The notes: a model not told the origin generated them from the sequence alone. 16,491 bases of DNA from Candidatus Pacearchaeota archaeon CG11_big_fil_rev_8_21_14_0_20_30_13 (GCA_002762735.1 PCVV01000041.1:5415-21905); one strand, 5' to 3'. Counted from the first letter of the stretch, positions 7,159 through 14,646 are shown. Made by a program: numbers and translations.

Positions 7159-7737
7159 TTAGTTAAGAAATCTATTCTCCTGTTTCTCCACTGAATCTGT
7201 TTTTTCTTCTTCAACACTTTTTAAAACATTCTCAGATTTATCCACATTGAAATAATCATAAAATTCTTCAGAAAGCGTAAGCAAGTTGGTATGGCCTTCT
7301 TTTTTACTTTTTATAAGTCCAATTTGAAGAAACTTATGAACATGATCGTATGCTTTATTTCCTCTAATTTTTATAATCACTGACTGTTTTATAGGTTGTT
7401 TATATGCAATTATAGCAAGCGTCTCTTGTTCTGCTTTGGAAAATTCAACTGATCCTGTTGCAAGATTGTTAATAATACTATGATACTCTTGTTTAACATC
7501 CATTTTCCAAAGATTGTCTCTTTCAACAATTTCTAGTGCAGAGTCTTCCTTTGAATAATTATTTTTAAGTTTTTCAATTGCTTCTTTTATAACTAAAGAA
7601 TTCAGATTCGAAAGAGAAATCAAATCTTGCATAGACAAAAAATGACCAGATACAAAAAAAATGGCCTCCACTAATTTAATGTTCTCTTTTTCTTTAGACC
7701 AATCTATCTCATCCAAGGTTTTTTCTGTAATCTCCAT
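7159..7737 (-). CDS. scpB: segregation and condensation protein B
   Basis: The 192-residue protein has the two winged-helix domains of ScpB: about 20-80 (IKLVEAIFFVSGHFLSMQDL) and about 98-160 with the diagnostic EQETLAIIAYKQPIKQS and IRGNKAYDHVHKFLQIGLI. An acidic, probably disordered tail ends the protein. ScpB dimers bind the ScpA kleisin and the SMC ATPase in chromosome compaction. No ScpA or SMC is in this window. The ATG at 7735-7737 has an AT-rich box 26 bases upstream. The stop abuts the start of a membrane glycosyltransferase, an unrelated partner, so the joint transcription probably reflects compactness more than shared function. Confidence 0.9.
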   Translation of the reverse strand: MEITEKTLDEIDWSKEKENIKLVEAIFFVSGHFLSMQDLISLSNLNSLVIKEAIEKLKNNYSKEDSALEIVERDNLWKMDVKQEYHSIINNLATGSVEFSKAEQETLAIIAYKQPIKQSVIIKIRGNKAYDHVHKFLQIGLIKSKKEGHTNLLTLSEEFYDYFNVDKSENVLKSVEEEKTDSVEKQENRFLN

Positions 7738-7758
7738 ATAAATTAGACGGAATCTCTG

Positions 7759-7767
7759 TTTTTAAAA
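7759..7767 (-). promoter_or_regulatory. AT-rich promoter box of scpB
   Basis: TTTTAAAAA on the minus strand is centred 26 bases before the scpB ATG. Confidence 0.4.
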
Positions 7768-7784
7768 TTTGAGGGAATATAAAC

Positions 7785-7793
7785 ACTTTTAAT
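7785..7793 (+). promoter_or_regulatory. AT-rich promoter box of the deacetylase-like gene
   Basis: ACTTTTAAT is centred about 27 bases before the ATG at 7816. A second candidate, ATATAAAC at 7778-7785, would give a short leader. Confidence 0.35.
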
Positions 7794-7815
7794 CTTTTGC
7801 TACTTCAAATTTAAA

Positions 7816-8316
7816 ATGAAAAAGATTCATTTATTTTGGATAATTCCACTTTTGCTAGTCTTTACTCTTTTTTTTGTGAGGCTATTTGGTCATATAGAAC
7901 TTGATGATGTGACCCCTGGAATTCCTTGCAAATATTCCTTGATTCAAAAAGCAGATGTGCTATGGGTAGTCCCTAATTTTGAGAACAATTCTATCGAAAA
8001 GAATCAAAGTTGGTGCACTAAGCTCTTGTCTCTTAACAAAACTTTAGGAATGCATGGAATAAAACATCTCTATTGGGAATTTGGAGAAAATATCTCTAAA
8101 GAAGAATTGAAATTGGGAAAAGAAGAATTTTATGACTGCTTTGGAACACTTCCAGAAATGTTCAAACCCCCTCAACTGAAGATCTCTTCTAAAAATAAAG
8201 AATTAATAAAAAGTTCAAATATGAAATTGAAGTTGGGATTTAATCAGTTCACTCATAAAGTTTACCATTGTAATGATTCAGATTTCATAAAAAATAGGTG
8301 GATTGAAATTTTTTAG
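7816..8316 (+). CDS. membrane-anchored polysaccharide deacetylase-like protein
   Basis: The 166-residue protein begins with a membrane anchor (about 5-22). It continues with motifs of the NodB/DUF2334 deacetylase superfamily: LDDV (29-32, metal/catalytic Asp pair), HGIKH (H80, H84 as metal ligands), FKPP (116-119, the usual R/K-PP turn) and a late THKVYHCND with further histidines (H147, H151). Four cysteines (C38, C67, C108, C152) could form external disulfides. Members remove N-acetyl or similar groups from surface polysaccharides. It is short for the family, lacking room for a full barrel, so activity is not assured. It is divergent from scpB and sits in the glycosylation region. Family assignment is moderate. 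Confidence 0.55.
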   Translation: MKKIHLFWIIPLLLVFTLFFVRLFGHIELDDVTPGIPCKYSLIQKADVLWVVPNFENNSIEKNQSWCTKLLSLNKTLGMHGIKHLYWEFGENISKEELKLGKEEFYDCFGTLPEMFKPPQLKISSKNKELIKSSNMKLKLGFNQFTHKVYHCNDSDFIKNRWIEIF

Positions 8317-8323
8317 ATTAAAA

Positions 8324-8716
8324 TTATTCTCTAAAAGTCCAAAATCTATTTCCAATAAAATTTGTAATTAGGGTAAATCCACTTGCAAGAATTTGTGAAA
8401 TAATATAATAAACATCTAGAAGATCTGTAAAAAGATAAAGAAAAAAAGTATTGACCAAAAGAGAAATTCCGGCAACAATTAAAAATTTTGTTCCTTTGGC
8501 AAATATTTTTTCACTAAGCTTTTCTCTGAAAGTCCAAATTTTATTTATAAAAAAATTACTAAATGTGGCTATCCCAAATGAAAAAATCGAAGAGACCAAA
8601 TAATAAATTTTGAAAAATTCAGTAAAAAAGTACAAGAAAAATAAATTCACAAAAATTCCAGAAAACCCCACTAAGGCATACTTAAAAAACTGAACAAAAT
8701 CTTTTCTATCAACCAT
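8324..8716 (-). CDS. GtrA-family membrane protein
   Basis: At 130 residues with four membrane helices it is a full-length GtrA. The hallmark appears twice: NFFINKIWTFRE at the end of the first half and NFIGNRFWTFRE at the C-terminus, and the two halves align along their whole length as a direct repeat. GtrA-like proteins are proposed flippases for polyprenyl-linked sugars and often accompany DPM1-type synthases, as here. The gene is convergent with the deacetylase-like gene (7-base gap) and divergent from the second GT-C gene, with which it shares an AT-rich box. It may compensate for the frameshifted GtrA at 4549-4940. Confidence 0.88.
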   Translation of the reverse strand: MVDRKDFVQFFKYALVGFSGIFVNLFFLYFFTEFFKIYYLVSSIFSFGIATFSNFFINKIWTFREKLSEKIFAKGTKFLIVAGISLLVNTFFLYLFTDLLDVYYIISQILASGFTLITNFIGNRFWTFRE

Positions 8717-8737
8717 AAAATTGACAACAAAAGAGAG

Positions 8738-8747
8738 AATTAAAAAA
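8738..8747. promoter_or_regulatory. AT-rich box shared by two divergent genes
   Basis: AATTAAAAAA is centred 27 bases from the GtrA ATG on one side and 29 bases from the GT-C ATG at 8772 on the other. No other good box lies in the 55-base gap. Confidence 0.4.
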
Positions 8748-8771
8748 CTTGTGATTCTTAATCAAATTAAA

Positions 8772-10160
8772 ATGAATACCAAAAATAAAAATAATCTACA
8801 CTTCTGGGAAATTGCTTTAGTTTTTTTCATTTTAAAAATAATTGAAATGCAATTTAAATTCAGCGACGGACATACTTATATGTATATGGCAAAGGCTGTT
8901 CTAGAAGGGATGATTCCTTATAGAGATTTTTTCTTTGCAAGTCCCCCTCTTCAGATTTACATTATTGCTTTTGGAAAAATATTAGTTGGAAATGAGATAA
9001 TTCTTTTAAATTTAATTCCTATTTTCGCAACAATCGGAAGTTCATTTTTTATTTTTAAATTCATGCAAAAAAAGTTTGGAGAAATAGAAGGATTAGTTGC
9101 ATCAACACTTTATTTATTTAGTTTTCTCGTTCTGCTTACAACGGATTATTCAACTGGAATTCATCTTACCACATTTTTTATTTTGGGAATGATTTATTTT
9201 ATAGAAATCGACAAACCATTTATCGCAGGAATCTTTGCAAGTTTTGCATTACTCACCCGCCTTTATGCCCCATTCCCAATTGCAGGAGCATTAATCTATC
9301 TCTTTATATATAAAAAGAAGGACATCTTGAAATTCATTGTAGGAGCAATAACTTTCTTTATCCCCCTAAGTTTATTTTTTGAGATTATTTCTAATGGCAA
9401 TTATCTCAATCAAATTTTCTTTTTTAGATTAAATTTAATCTCTGGAATTGGCTTATCAAAAATTGCAGTTTCCCAATTTTTTATAATAGGAGATCTGATT
9501 TTAGTTATTGGATCCATTCTATGGATTGTTTTTGATAAAGAAAAAAAGAAACTAGCACTTCCTCTTATTACTACCATTTTTTCAATATTTTTGTATATTA
9601 TTTATTCTGATATTTACTACCTTTATTTTGGATTAATAATTGGCCCTTTAGCAATTTTTACTACAAAATTAATTTTCAAGTTCAAATCTTATAAAAATTT
9701 CAACAAGTTACTTGCTTTTTTAATTATTCTTTTAGTGATAATCAACTCAATAATTTATATTGCTAATTACGCAACTGCTTCGAATATTCCATTTCATAAA
9801 GAAATTTCTAGTTTTGTAAAAGAAAATTCTTCTGAAGGAGACACCATTTATGGAAGCTTTGAAATAACACCTCTTGTTTCACTTGAATCTGAAAGAGCTC
9901 TTGCAGGAAATATAATTGATACCAATCCAAAAAATATTATGACCAAAGAATTTGAGATAGGAGAAATTATAGAAAAAATTAAAGGGGTGAAATTTATAAT
10001 TGTAAAAGCAACCTTGTTAGAAAGTGGGGAATTAGTAGGATTTGACGCTTCAACGCCAAGCGAATTTATTCAGAATAATTGTACTCTGGTTAAAGAATAT
10101 CCCGTGGTAAAAGATCTTTCTTATTCAAATATAATTCTAGTTTTTGATTGTAAAAAATAA
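8772..10160 (+). CDS. multi-membrane GT-C-type glycosyltransferase (GT39/PMT-like)
   Basis: The 462-residue protein has many membrane helices and the GT39/ArnT-type N-terminal signature FSDGHTYMYMAKAVLEGMIP, followed by YRDFFFASPPLQIY. The Asp after helix 1 and the PPLQ segment are the family marks. A soluble domain of about 110 residues ends the protein (EISSFVKENSSEGDTIYGSF onwards). Such enzymes transfer a sugar from a lipid carrier on the external face. The frame is open from a TTG at 8721, but ATG at 8772 is preferred because an AT-rich box lies 29 bases upstream and the extra 17 residues would overlap that promoter. It is divergent from GtrA. Acceptor unknown. Confidence 0.78.
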   Translation: MNTKNKNNLHFWEIALVFFILKIIEMQFKFSDGHTYMYMAKAVLEGMIPYRDFFFASPPLQIYIIAFGKILVGNEIILLNLIPIFATIGSSFFIFKFMQKKFGEIEGLVASTLYLFSFLVLLTTDYSTGIHLTTFFILGMIYFIEIDKPFIAGIFASFALLTRLYAPFPIAGALIYLFIYKKKDILKFIVGAITFFIPLSLFFEIISNGNYLNQIFFFRLNLISGIGLSKIAVSQFFIIGDLILVIGSILWIVFDKEKKKLALPLITTIFSIFLYIIYSDIYYLYFGLIIGPLAIFTTKLIFKFKSYKNFNKLLAFLIILLVIINSIIYIANYATASNIPFHKEISSFVKENSSEGDTIYGSFEITPLVSLESERALAGNIIDTNPKNIMTKEFEIGEIIEKIKGVKFIIVKATLLESGELVGFDASTPSEFIQNNCTLVKEYPVVKDLSYSNIILVFDCKK

Positions 10161-10162
10161 GA

Positions 10163-10426
10163 TTATTTTTTTGGAATTAATGCTAATCCCCGTGCATTAG
10201 AAGAACAATTATACCCCAGATTATCCTTATAAGGATAATCAAAATAATCCGTAACTATTTCTGTATTTGGAGGTACTTCTTGGGAAAAAGTAGTTGACAC
10301 TTCAAATGAAGAAACTCCATCCACAAAAACTCCCTTAAAGAGATAATCTTCCTCAGACTTTCCAACTGATTTTAAATAACTTTTATAATTCATAACTAAA
10401 ATTTTTTCCAATGGGAATCCTGACAT
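10163..10426 (-). CDS. small protein of unknown function
   Basis: An 87-residue soluble protein, not recognised. It has no membrane helix. Visible features are an aromatic and acidic C-terminal half (EVPPNTEIVTDYFDYPYKD, then NLGYNCSSNARGLALIPKK) with one cysteine. A central strand-rich part (YLFKGVFVDGVSSFEVSTTF) suggests a small beta-rich domain. The ATG at 10424-10426 is supported by a TATA box 26 bases upstream; an alternative start is the internal ATG at residue 12. It lies downstream of the aRF1 gene on the same strand, with its own promoter, and its 3' end is 2 bases from the convergent GT-C gene. Confidence 0.6.
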   Translation of the reverse strand: MSGFPLEKILVMNYKSYLKSVGKSEEDYLFKGVFVDGVSSFEVSTTFSQEVPPNTEIVTDYFDYPYKDNLGYNCSSNARGLALIPKK

Positions 10427-10447
10427 AAAAGGAAAAAAACTTTTTAG

Positions 10448-10457
10448 TTTATAAAAA
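10448..10457 (-). promoter_or_regulatory. TATA box of the 87-residue protein gene
   Basis: TTTTTATAAA on the minus strand is centred 26 bases upstream of the ATG at 10424-10426. Confidence 0.5.
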
Positions 10458-10481
10458 TTTAGAATCTAGAGAAAAATCTTT

Positions 10482-11576
10482 TTAAATTCCAAATCTCTGA
10501 ATTGCGCCAACTCCAGACAATTTATTGAATTGATCTCCTTCATCTGTTTCAGTTGAAACCACTTCTATTGTAGTACCCATTTTTTCAGCAATTCTTTTTA
10601 ATTCACTTGATTGTTCTTTTTTAAAACTTTTAGAGAGAATTAAAAGATCAACTGCTCCAAATTCCAGTGCTTTTTTTACACTTTCATATTTATAAGGAGT
10701 CATTTTTGGATCTTTGCCAAGACTATTAAAAAATCTTTCCAGAATTTTTTTCTCACGAATAATCTCTTGATTTGCTAAAACGTCTTGACTTAATCCTACT
10801 AATTCCTGAAGACCAGATACTGAAGTATCTCCTTGATCTTTGATTCCAATTATTTTTTCTCTTAATTTTGTAGGAAGATATTCCCCATCAACAAATTCAT
10901 TTTTTGTGGGAACCGGACCACCAATAAGAATTCCTTTTAATTTATCTTCTTCATAAAATAAATTTTTCATTTCATCTGCAATTCGTTTATAAAATTCTTT
11001 AGTTAACCCTTCCGTGATTCTATGGAACCTTTGTGAACTTTGTCCTCCTGCTCTAACTTTTGAAGGAACTCCAGAAGTCATTTTTTGTAAAATTTCAATA
11101 CTCTTTCCAAAAAGTCTTCCAATCGTTGCCTCTTTTCTATCCATAACTAAAAGTGCATAAATTTCACTTACTTCTGTCATTGATTCTAAAGGCTCTAAAA
11201 CAAATTCTTTATCACATCTATAAAGACGAACTCTAATTTCCTCCGGGGGACTAATTTCCCAGATTTGAATATCAGATTGACCTTCAATGGGAGAAACATC
11301 TCCCGCAAAAAGTGCCATTCCTTTTGGAGGAGTTACTTTATAATCCTTAAGAGCACGAACAATTTTATCTAAGGAATCAGAAACATTTTTTCTTGTTGAA
11401 GTTGATTTAATATTTTTTGCGGTTGATTTTTCGGCTTCTAATTGACGTTGAACCGCATTAACATCATATCCTGCAGGTATATACACTGTAATCAGTTCTG
11501 TTGCTTGTCCACGATGAATTTTCATTAAATCAATAAATTCTTTAAGTTCTTCCCTTGTTAGTTCTTGTAATGCCAT
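10482..11576 (-). CDS. prf1: peptide chain release factor aRF1
   Basis: The 364-residue protein has the three eRF1/aRF1 hallmarks: NIKS (55-58) and YRCDKEF (119-125, the YxCxxxF stop-recognition motif) in the N domain, and GGQ (177-179) in the M domain for peptidyl-tRNA hydrolysis. The C domain closes with STETDEGDQF and a GVGAIQRF end. Archaeal aRF1 is usually about 410-420 residues. Here the Cys-rich zinc mini-domain expected between LLILSKSF and ELKRIAEKMG is absent, with no CxxC in that part. It recognises all three stop codons in the A site. A box at 11598-11606 supports the ATG at 11574-11576 and separate transcription from valS upstream. Confidence 0.95.
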   Translation of the reverse strand: MALQELTREELKEFIDLMKIHRGQATELITVYIPAGYDVNAVQRQLEAEKSTAKNIKSTSTRKNVSDSLDKIVRALKDYKVTPPKGMALFAGDVSPIEGQSDIQIWEISPPEEIRVRLYRCDKEFVLEPLESMTEVSEIYALLVMDRKEATIGRLFGKSIEILQKMTSGVPSKVRAGGQSSQRFHRITEGLTKEFYKRIADEMKNLFYEEDKLKGILIGGPVPTKNEFVDGEYLPTKLREKIIGIKDQGDTSVSGLQELVGLSQDVLANQEIIREKKILERFFNSLGKDPKMTPYKYESVKKALEFGAVDLLILSKSFKKEQSSELKRIAEKMGTTIEVVSTETDEGDQFNKLSGVGAIQRFGI

Positions 11577-11597
11577 TTTAAAATAAAAAATATTTAG

Positions 11598-11606
11598 TTA
11601 TTAAAT
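11598..11606 (-). promoter_or_regulatory. AT-rich promoter box of the aRF1 gene
   Basis: ATTTAATAA on the minus strand is centred 26 bases upstream of the aRF1 ATG, in the 37-base gap after valS. Confidence 0.4.
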
Positions 11607-11613
11607 GTTGAGG

Positions 11614-13935
11614 CTAGATAAATTCAACACAAAACTTATTTCCTTCTTTAATCTCTTTAGAATTCGTAACATTCTTCAAATCTTCAATCATTTCTCCAAA
11701 CTCTTTCAAATCTTTTTTCTCTAAAGTTAAAATAATTTCTGAGTTCATTGATTTTTTGTTATTCGTTTTTTCCTGTCTAACTTTTGAAATCACTTCGAAA
11801 AGATGTTCAAGTTCTTTCAAATTTTTGGACCCTTTTTCAAAAGAAGGCCAAGAAAAAAGATGTATTGATTTCTCTTTTTCATATTTTTTATAATTTTCTT
11901 GATATATTTCTTCGCAAATAAAAGACATTATTGGAGCTAAAATTTTTAATATTTTGAGAAGGCCTTGATACAAAGTATATTGAGCAGAAAGTCTTTTGTC
12001 CCCCTCTCCCTGATAAACTCTTTTTTTTACAATTTCTAGGTAATACCCTGTAAAAGAGTTCCAAAAAAAATTCTCAATTAATTGCTTTGAGGTAGAATAA
12101 TCATATTTTTTAAAATACTCTGTTGATTCTTTAATTAAAATGTCTAAACTTTTTAAAAAGAGTTCATCAATTTTTTCTAGTTTAATTGGTCTTTTTTTTC
12201 CGTCATAATCTTTTAGATTCATAAAAACAAAATTAGAAGCATTTAGCAACTTAGTTACCATTTTCTTTCCTGTAACTAAATCATTTTCTTGGTAATCTAA
12301 ATCCTGTCCTAATTTAGAACCTGCTGCCCAAAAACGCAAAGCATCTGCACCATATTTTTCTAAAACAATCTTAGGATCAATAATATTCCCCTTGGATTTG
12401 CTCATTTTTTCTCCCCCAAGAGAGACATTCCCAGAGATTACAATTTCTTTCCAAGGAATTTTCCCCTCCTGAAAGTATGATTTAACAATTGTATAAAAAG
12501 CCCAGGTTCGAATAATATCATGTGCTTGAGGCCTTAAAGAAAAAGGTAATTTTATTTTGTTCCCAAATAAATCTGAAGCAATCTGGGGTGTAACTGAAGA
12601 GGTTGCCCACGTATCTAAAACCATTTTTTCGGGAATTGTCAGACCATTACACTTTGGACATTTAATCTTCATCTCTAAAGGGTCCACCGGCAAATCTTTT
12701 TCACTGGGTAAAATTATCTCTCTACATTCTTCACATTCCCAAACAGGAATTGGAATTCCAAAATGTCTATTACGAGAAATAGACCAATCCCATTCAAGCC
12801 CATTAACCCAATTATCAAAACGTTTTTTCATAAATTCCGGATGCCATTTTATTTTTGCACCTTGTTTTAAAAATTCTTTTTTCTTATCCAAAATTTTAAT
12901 AAACCATTGAGGAGTTTCCACAAATTCAATTCCAGTTCCACATTTATCGTGAACATTTAACGAATGTTCAATCTCCTTTTGCTCAATAATTAAATCTTTT
13001 TCTTTCAATTTTTTAAGAATATCTTTTCTGAATTCTTTTATTTTAACTCCTCCAATTGTTCCATCTTTTTCAATCACCATCTCCGAATTTAAACCATATC
13101 TATTGATGGCATCAACATCATATTTATCTCCATACGCACAAATCATCAATGCACCAGTTCCCTTTTCCATTTCAGCAGATTCATCTTCTATAATCTGAAC
13201 CAAAAAATCATAAAATGGAACTTTTGCAGATTTCCCAACAAATTTTTTATAACGCTTATCTTTTGGATGAACAAAAATTGCAGCACATGAACCCAACATT
13301 TCAGGCCGTGTTGTAGCGATCGGCAAAATCTCGGTTCCTACAAAAAATTTCAAAGTTGTAAAAAACGTTTTTTCATTTTTATCCTCAAGTTCTGCCTGCG
13401 CAATTGAAGTCTGACATTCTGGACACCAAATTGTTGGAAAACTCTTTTTGTAAATATATCCTTTCTTATATAATTCGATAAAAGACTTTTGCGAGATTTT
13501 TTGAGCTTGAGGGGTGATTGTTGAATAAATTCTTTCAAAATCACATGAAATTCCAATGCTTTTCCAATCTTGCACAAATTCGGGAGTTATTTTTTTAAGA
13601 GTTTTCAAACATAAATCAATAAATTTTGATCGACTCATATCAACACTTTTCACATTGTTTAATTTTTCAACTAATCTCTCTGTAGGAAGGCCATTATCAT
13701 CCGTACCAAAGGGATAAAAAACATTTCCATTAAACATTCTTCTAAATCTTGCAATAAAATCCTGTTGAGAATAGCTTAATGCATGTCCAATATGCATATT
13801 CCCCGAAACAGTAGGAGGAGGAGTATCAATAGAATAGATTTTTTTTGAAGAGATACTTTTAGATTGGTAAATTTTCTCATTTTCCCAATATTTTTGCCAC
13901 TTCTTTTCCATTTCTTGGATTTTAAATTCTGCCAT
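11614..13935 (-). CDS. valS: valyl-tRNA synthetase
   Basis: The 773-residue class I synthetase has HIGH at 48-51 (PPPTVSGNMHIGH) and KMSKS at 510-514 (GGEKMSKSKGNIIDP). An editing (CP1) domain is marked by TTRPEMLGSCAAIFVHP, followed by the anticodon-binding helical domain. ValRS-type features include the FGTDDNGLPTE segment and NRHFGIPIPVW. Two zinc-knuckle regions are visible: WCPEC (171/174) and CEEC with CPKC at about 400 and 425. It charges tRNA-Val and edits mischarged Thr. It is shorter than bacterial ValRS, which carries a C-terminal coiled coil. The ATG at 13933-13935 is set by a TATA box 25 bases upstream. Confidence 0.95.
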   Translation of the reverse strand: MAEFKIQEMEKKWQKYWENEKIYQSKSISSKKIYSIDTPPPTVSGNMHIGHALSYSQQDFIARFRRMFNGNVFYPFGTDDNGLPTERLVEKLNNVKSVDMSRSKFIDLCLKTLKKITPEFVQDWKSIGISCDFERIYSTITPQAQKISQKSFIELYKKGYIYKKSFPTIWCPECQTSIAQAELEDKNEKTFFTTLKFFVGTEILPIATTRPEMLGSCAAIFVHPKDKRYKKFVGKSAKVPFYDFLVQIIEDESAEMEKGTGALMICAYGDKYDVDAINRYGLNSEMVIEKDGTIGGVKIKEFRKDILKKLKEKDLIIEQKEIEHSLNVHDKCGTGIEFVETPQWFIKILDKKKEFLKQGAKIKWHPEFMKKRFDNWVNGLEWDWSISRNRHFGIPIPVWECEECREIILPSEKDLPVDPLEMKIKCPKCNGLTIPEKMVLDTWATSSVTPQIASDLFGNKIKLPFSLRPQAHDIIRTWAFYTIVKSYFQEGKIPWKEIVISGNVSLGGEKMSKSKGNIIDPKIVLEKYGADALRFWAAGSKLGQDLDYQENDLVTGKKMVTKLLNASNFVFMNLKDYDGKKRPIKLEKIDELFLKSLDILIKESTEYFKKYDYSTSKQLIENFFWNSFTGYYLEIVKKRVYQGEGDKRLSAQYTLYQGLLKILKILAPIMSFICEEIYQENYKKYEKEKSIHLFSWPSFEKGSKNLKELEHLFEVISKVRQEKTNNKKSMNSEIILTLEKKDLKEFGEMIEDLKNVTNSKEIKEGNKFCVEFI

Positions 13936-13955
13936 AAATCTTTAGATACAATCCA

Positions 13956-13965
13956 AATTTAAAAG
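13956..13965 (-). promoter_or_regulatory. TATA-like box of valS
   Basis: CTTTTAAATT on the minus strand is centred 25-26 bases before the valS ATG. Confidence 0.45.
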
Positions 13966-14001
13966 TTCTTCTGTATCGAGAATTATAAATTTCACAAAAA
14001 G

Positions 14002-14010
14002 ATTTTTATA
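14002..14010 (+). promoter_or_regulatory. TATA box of the sec61-beta/NAC unit
   Basis: ATTTTTATA, preceded by the purine-rich AAAAAG that resembles a BRE element, is centred about 26 bases before the ATG at 14032. Confidence 0.5.
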
Positions 14011-14031
14011 CTAGGAAAAATTCAATTTACA

Positions 14032-14193
14032 ATGGCACAAAATCAAGGAATTAGTCTTCCATCAGGGTTCGGAGGATTAGTTAATTATAAAGAAGAATAT
14101 GCAAGTAAATTTATGCTAAAACCAATTCACGTAGTAGCGTTCATTATCCTAATAATAGGATTTAGAATCGGTCTTGGCTTTTTCTTGGGTTAG
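14032..14193 (+). CDS. preprotein translocase Sec61-beta subunit (SecG-like)
   Basis: A 53-residue protein starting MAQNQGISLPSGFGGLVNY, then KEEYASKFMLKPIHVV and one C-terminal membrane helix (about 36-52). This is the archaeal Sec61-beta pattern: a short Gly/Ser-rich cytosolic tail, the G-L-V-x-Y/F turn, a lysine-containing KPxxV segment and a tail anchor. It is the small, non-essential third subunit of the SecYE translocon. The start follows a TATA box by about 26 bases. The TAG stop is separated by one base from the NAC start, so the two are cotranscribed. It is easily missed because of its length. Confidence 0.88.
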   Translation: MAQNQGISLPSGFGGLVNYKEEYASKFMLKPIHVVAFIILIIGFRIGLGFFLG

Positions 14194-14194
14194 A

Positions 14195-14524
14195 ATGTTT
14201 GGCGGAGTAAACCCTAAACAAATGCAGGGTATGATGAAAAAGATGGGAATTTCGCAAGAAGAAATTTCTGCAGAAAAAGTGATAATTGAAAAAAGAGATG
14301 GCACAGTTACTATCATTGAAAATCCTTCAGTGATCAGAATAAAAATGCAAGGTCAAACAAGTTTTCAAATTTCAGGAGAGGTAAGTGAAAAATCAAAGGA
14401 GGTTGAAATTTCTTCAGAAGATATAAAAACTATTATAGAAAAAACGGGTTGTTCAGAAAAGAAGGCAAGACAATCTCTTGAAAAAACAAGGGATTTAGCT
14501 GAATCAATACTCGAACTTTCATAA
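14195..14524 (+). CDS. nac: nascent polypeptide-associated complex protein (NAC)
   Basis: The 109-residue protein starts MFGGVNPKQMQGMMKKMGIS, the archaeal aeNAC opening. A NAC beta-barrel follows (KVIIEKRDGTVTIIENPSVI, then a QGQTSFQISG strand), and a C-terminal UBA domain contains the TGCSEKKARQSLEKTRDLAE segment. Archaeal NAC homodimerises and binds nascent chains at the ribosome exit tunnel. The frame is open further upstream to a TTG at 14174 inside sec61-beta, but the ATG at 14195-14197 matches the family start and lies one base past the sec61-beta stop. Pairing with a translocon subunit fits a shared role in handling nascent proteins. Confidence 0.93.
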   Translation: MFGGVNPKQMQGMMKKMGISQEEISAEKVIIEKRDGTVTIIENPSVIRIKMQGQTSFQISGEVSEKSKEVEISSEDIKTIIEKTGCSEKKARQSLEKTRDLAESILELS

Positions 14525-14529
14525 GATAA

Positions 14530-14537
14530 TTATAAAA
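14530..14537 (+). promoter_or_regulatory. TATA box of the minD unit
   Basis: TTATAAAA lies 6 bases after the NAC stop. The predicted transcription start, about 25 bases on, is near 14559, leaving a leader of about 75 bases before the first conserved ORF. Confidence 0.5.
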
Positions 14538-14552
14538 AGGTTTAACTCTTCC

Positions 14553-14567
14553 AGAAAGTTACTTTCT
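14553..14567. promoter_or_regulatory. perfect 7+1+7 palindrome at the predicted transcription start
   Basis: AGAAAGT-T-ACTTTCT is a perfect inverted repeat whose centre (14560) coincides with the start expected from the TATA box at 14530-14537. It could be a repressor operator or, if transcribed, a hairpin too tight to be stable as RNA. The binding protein is unknown. Confidence 0.4.
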
Positions 14568-14577
14568 AGTTTAAAAA

Positions 14578-14646
14578 ATGAAAAAGAATATACCCCCAAA
14601 AAATGCAAATTTAAGAAATGAGGTCCAATTTAAATGGAAGAAATAA
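14578..14646 (+). CDS. 22-codon leader ORF before the minD unit
   Basis: ATG-started ORF of 22 codons, beginning MKKNIPPKN and ending VQFKWKK-stop, about 20 bases downstream of the predicted transcription start. Its 3' end overlaps the start of the next gene (14634) by 13 bases in another frame, and it contains that gene's likely ribosome site GAGGT (14620-14624). This geometry would allow translational coupling. Lysine-rich, with two adjacent prolines. It may be a chance ORF; no family is recognised. Confidence 0.3.
   Translation: MKKNIPPKNANLRNEVQFKWKK

Noticed and set aside
12557..12910. 117-codon ORF on the plus strand.
   Set aside because: It lies antisense within valS; the Ser/His/Phe-rich product mirrors the opposite strand.
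13350..13577. 75-codon ORF on the minus strand.
   Set aside because: It is an out-of-frame shadow inside valS.
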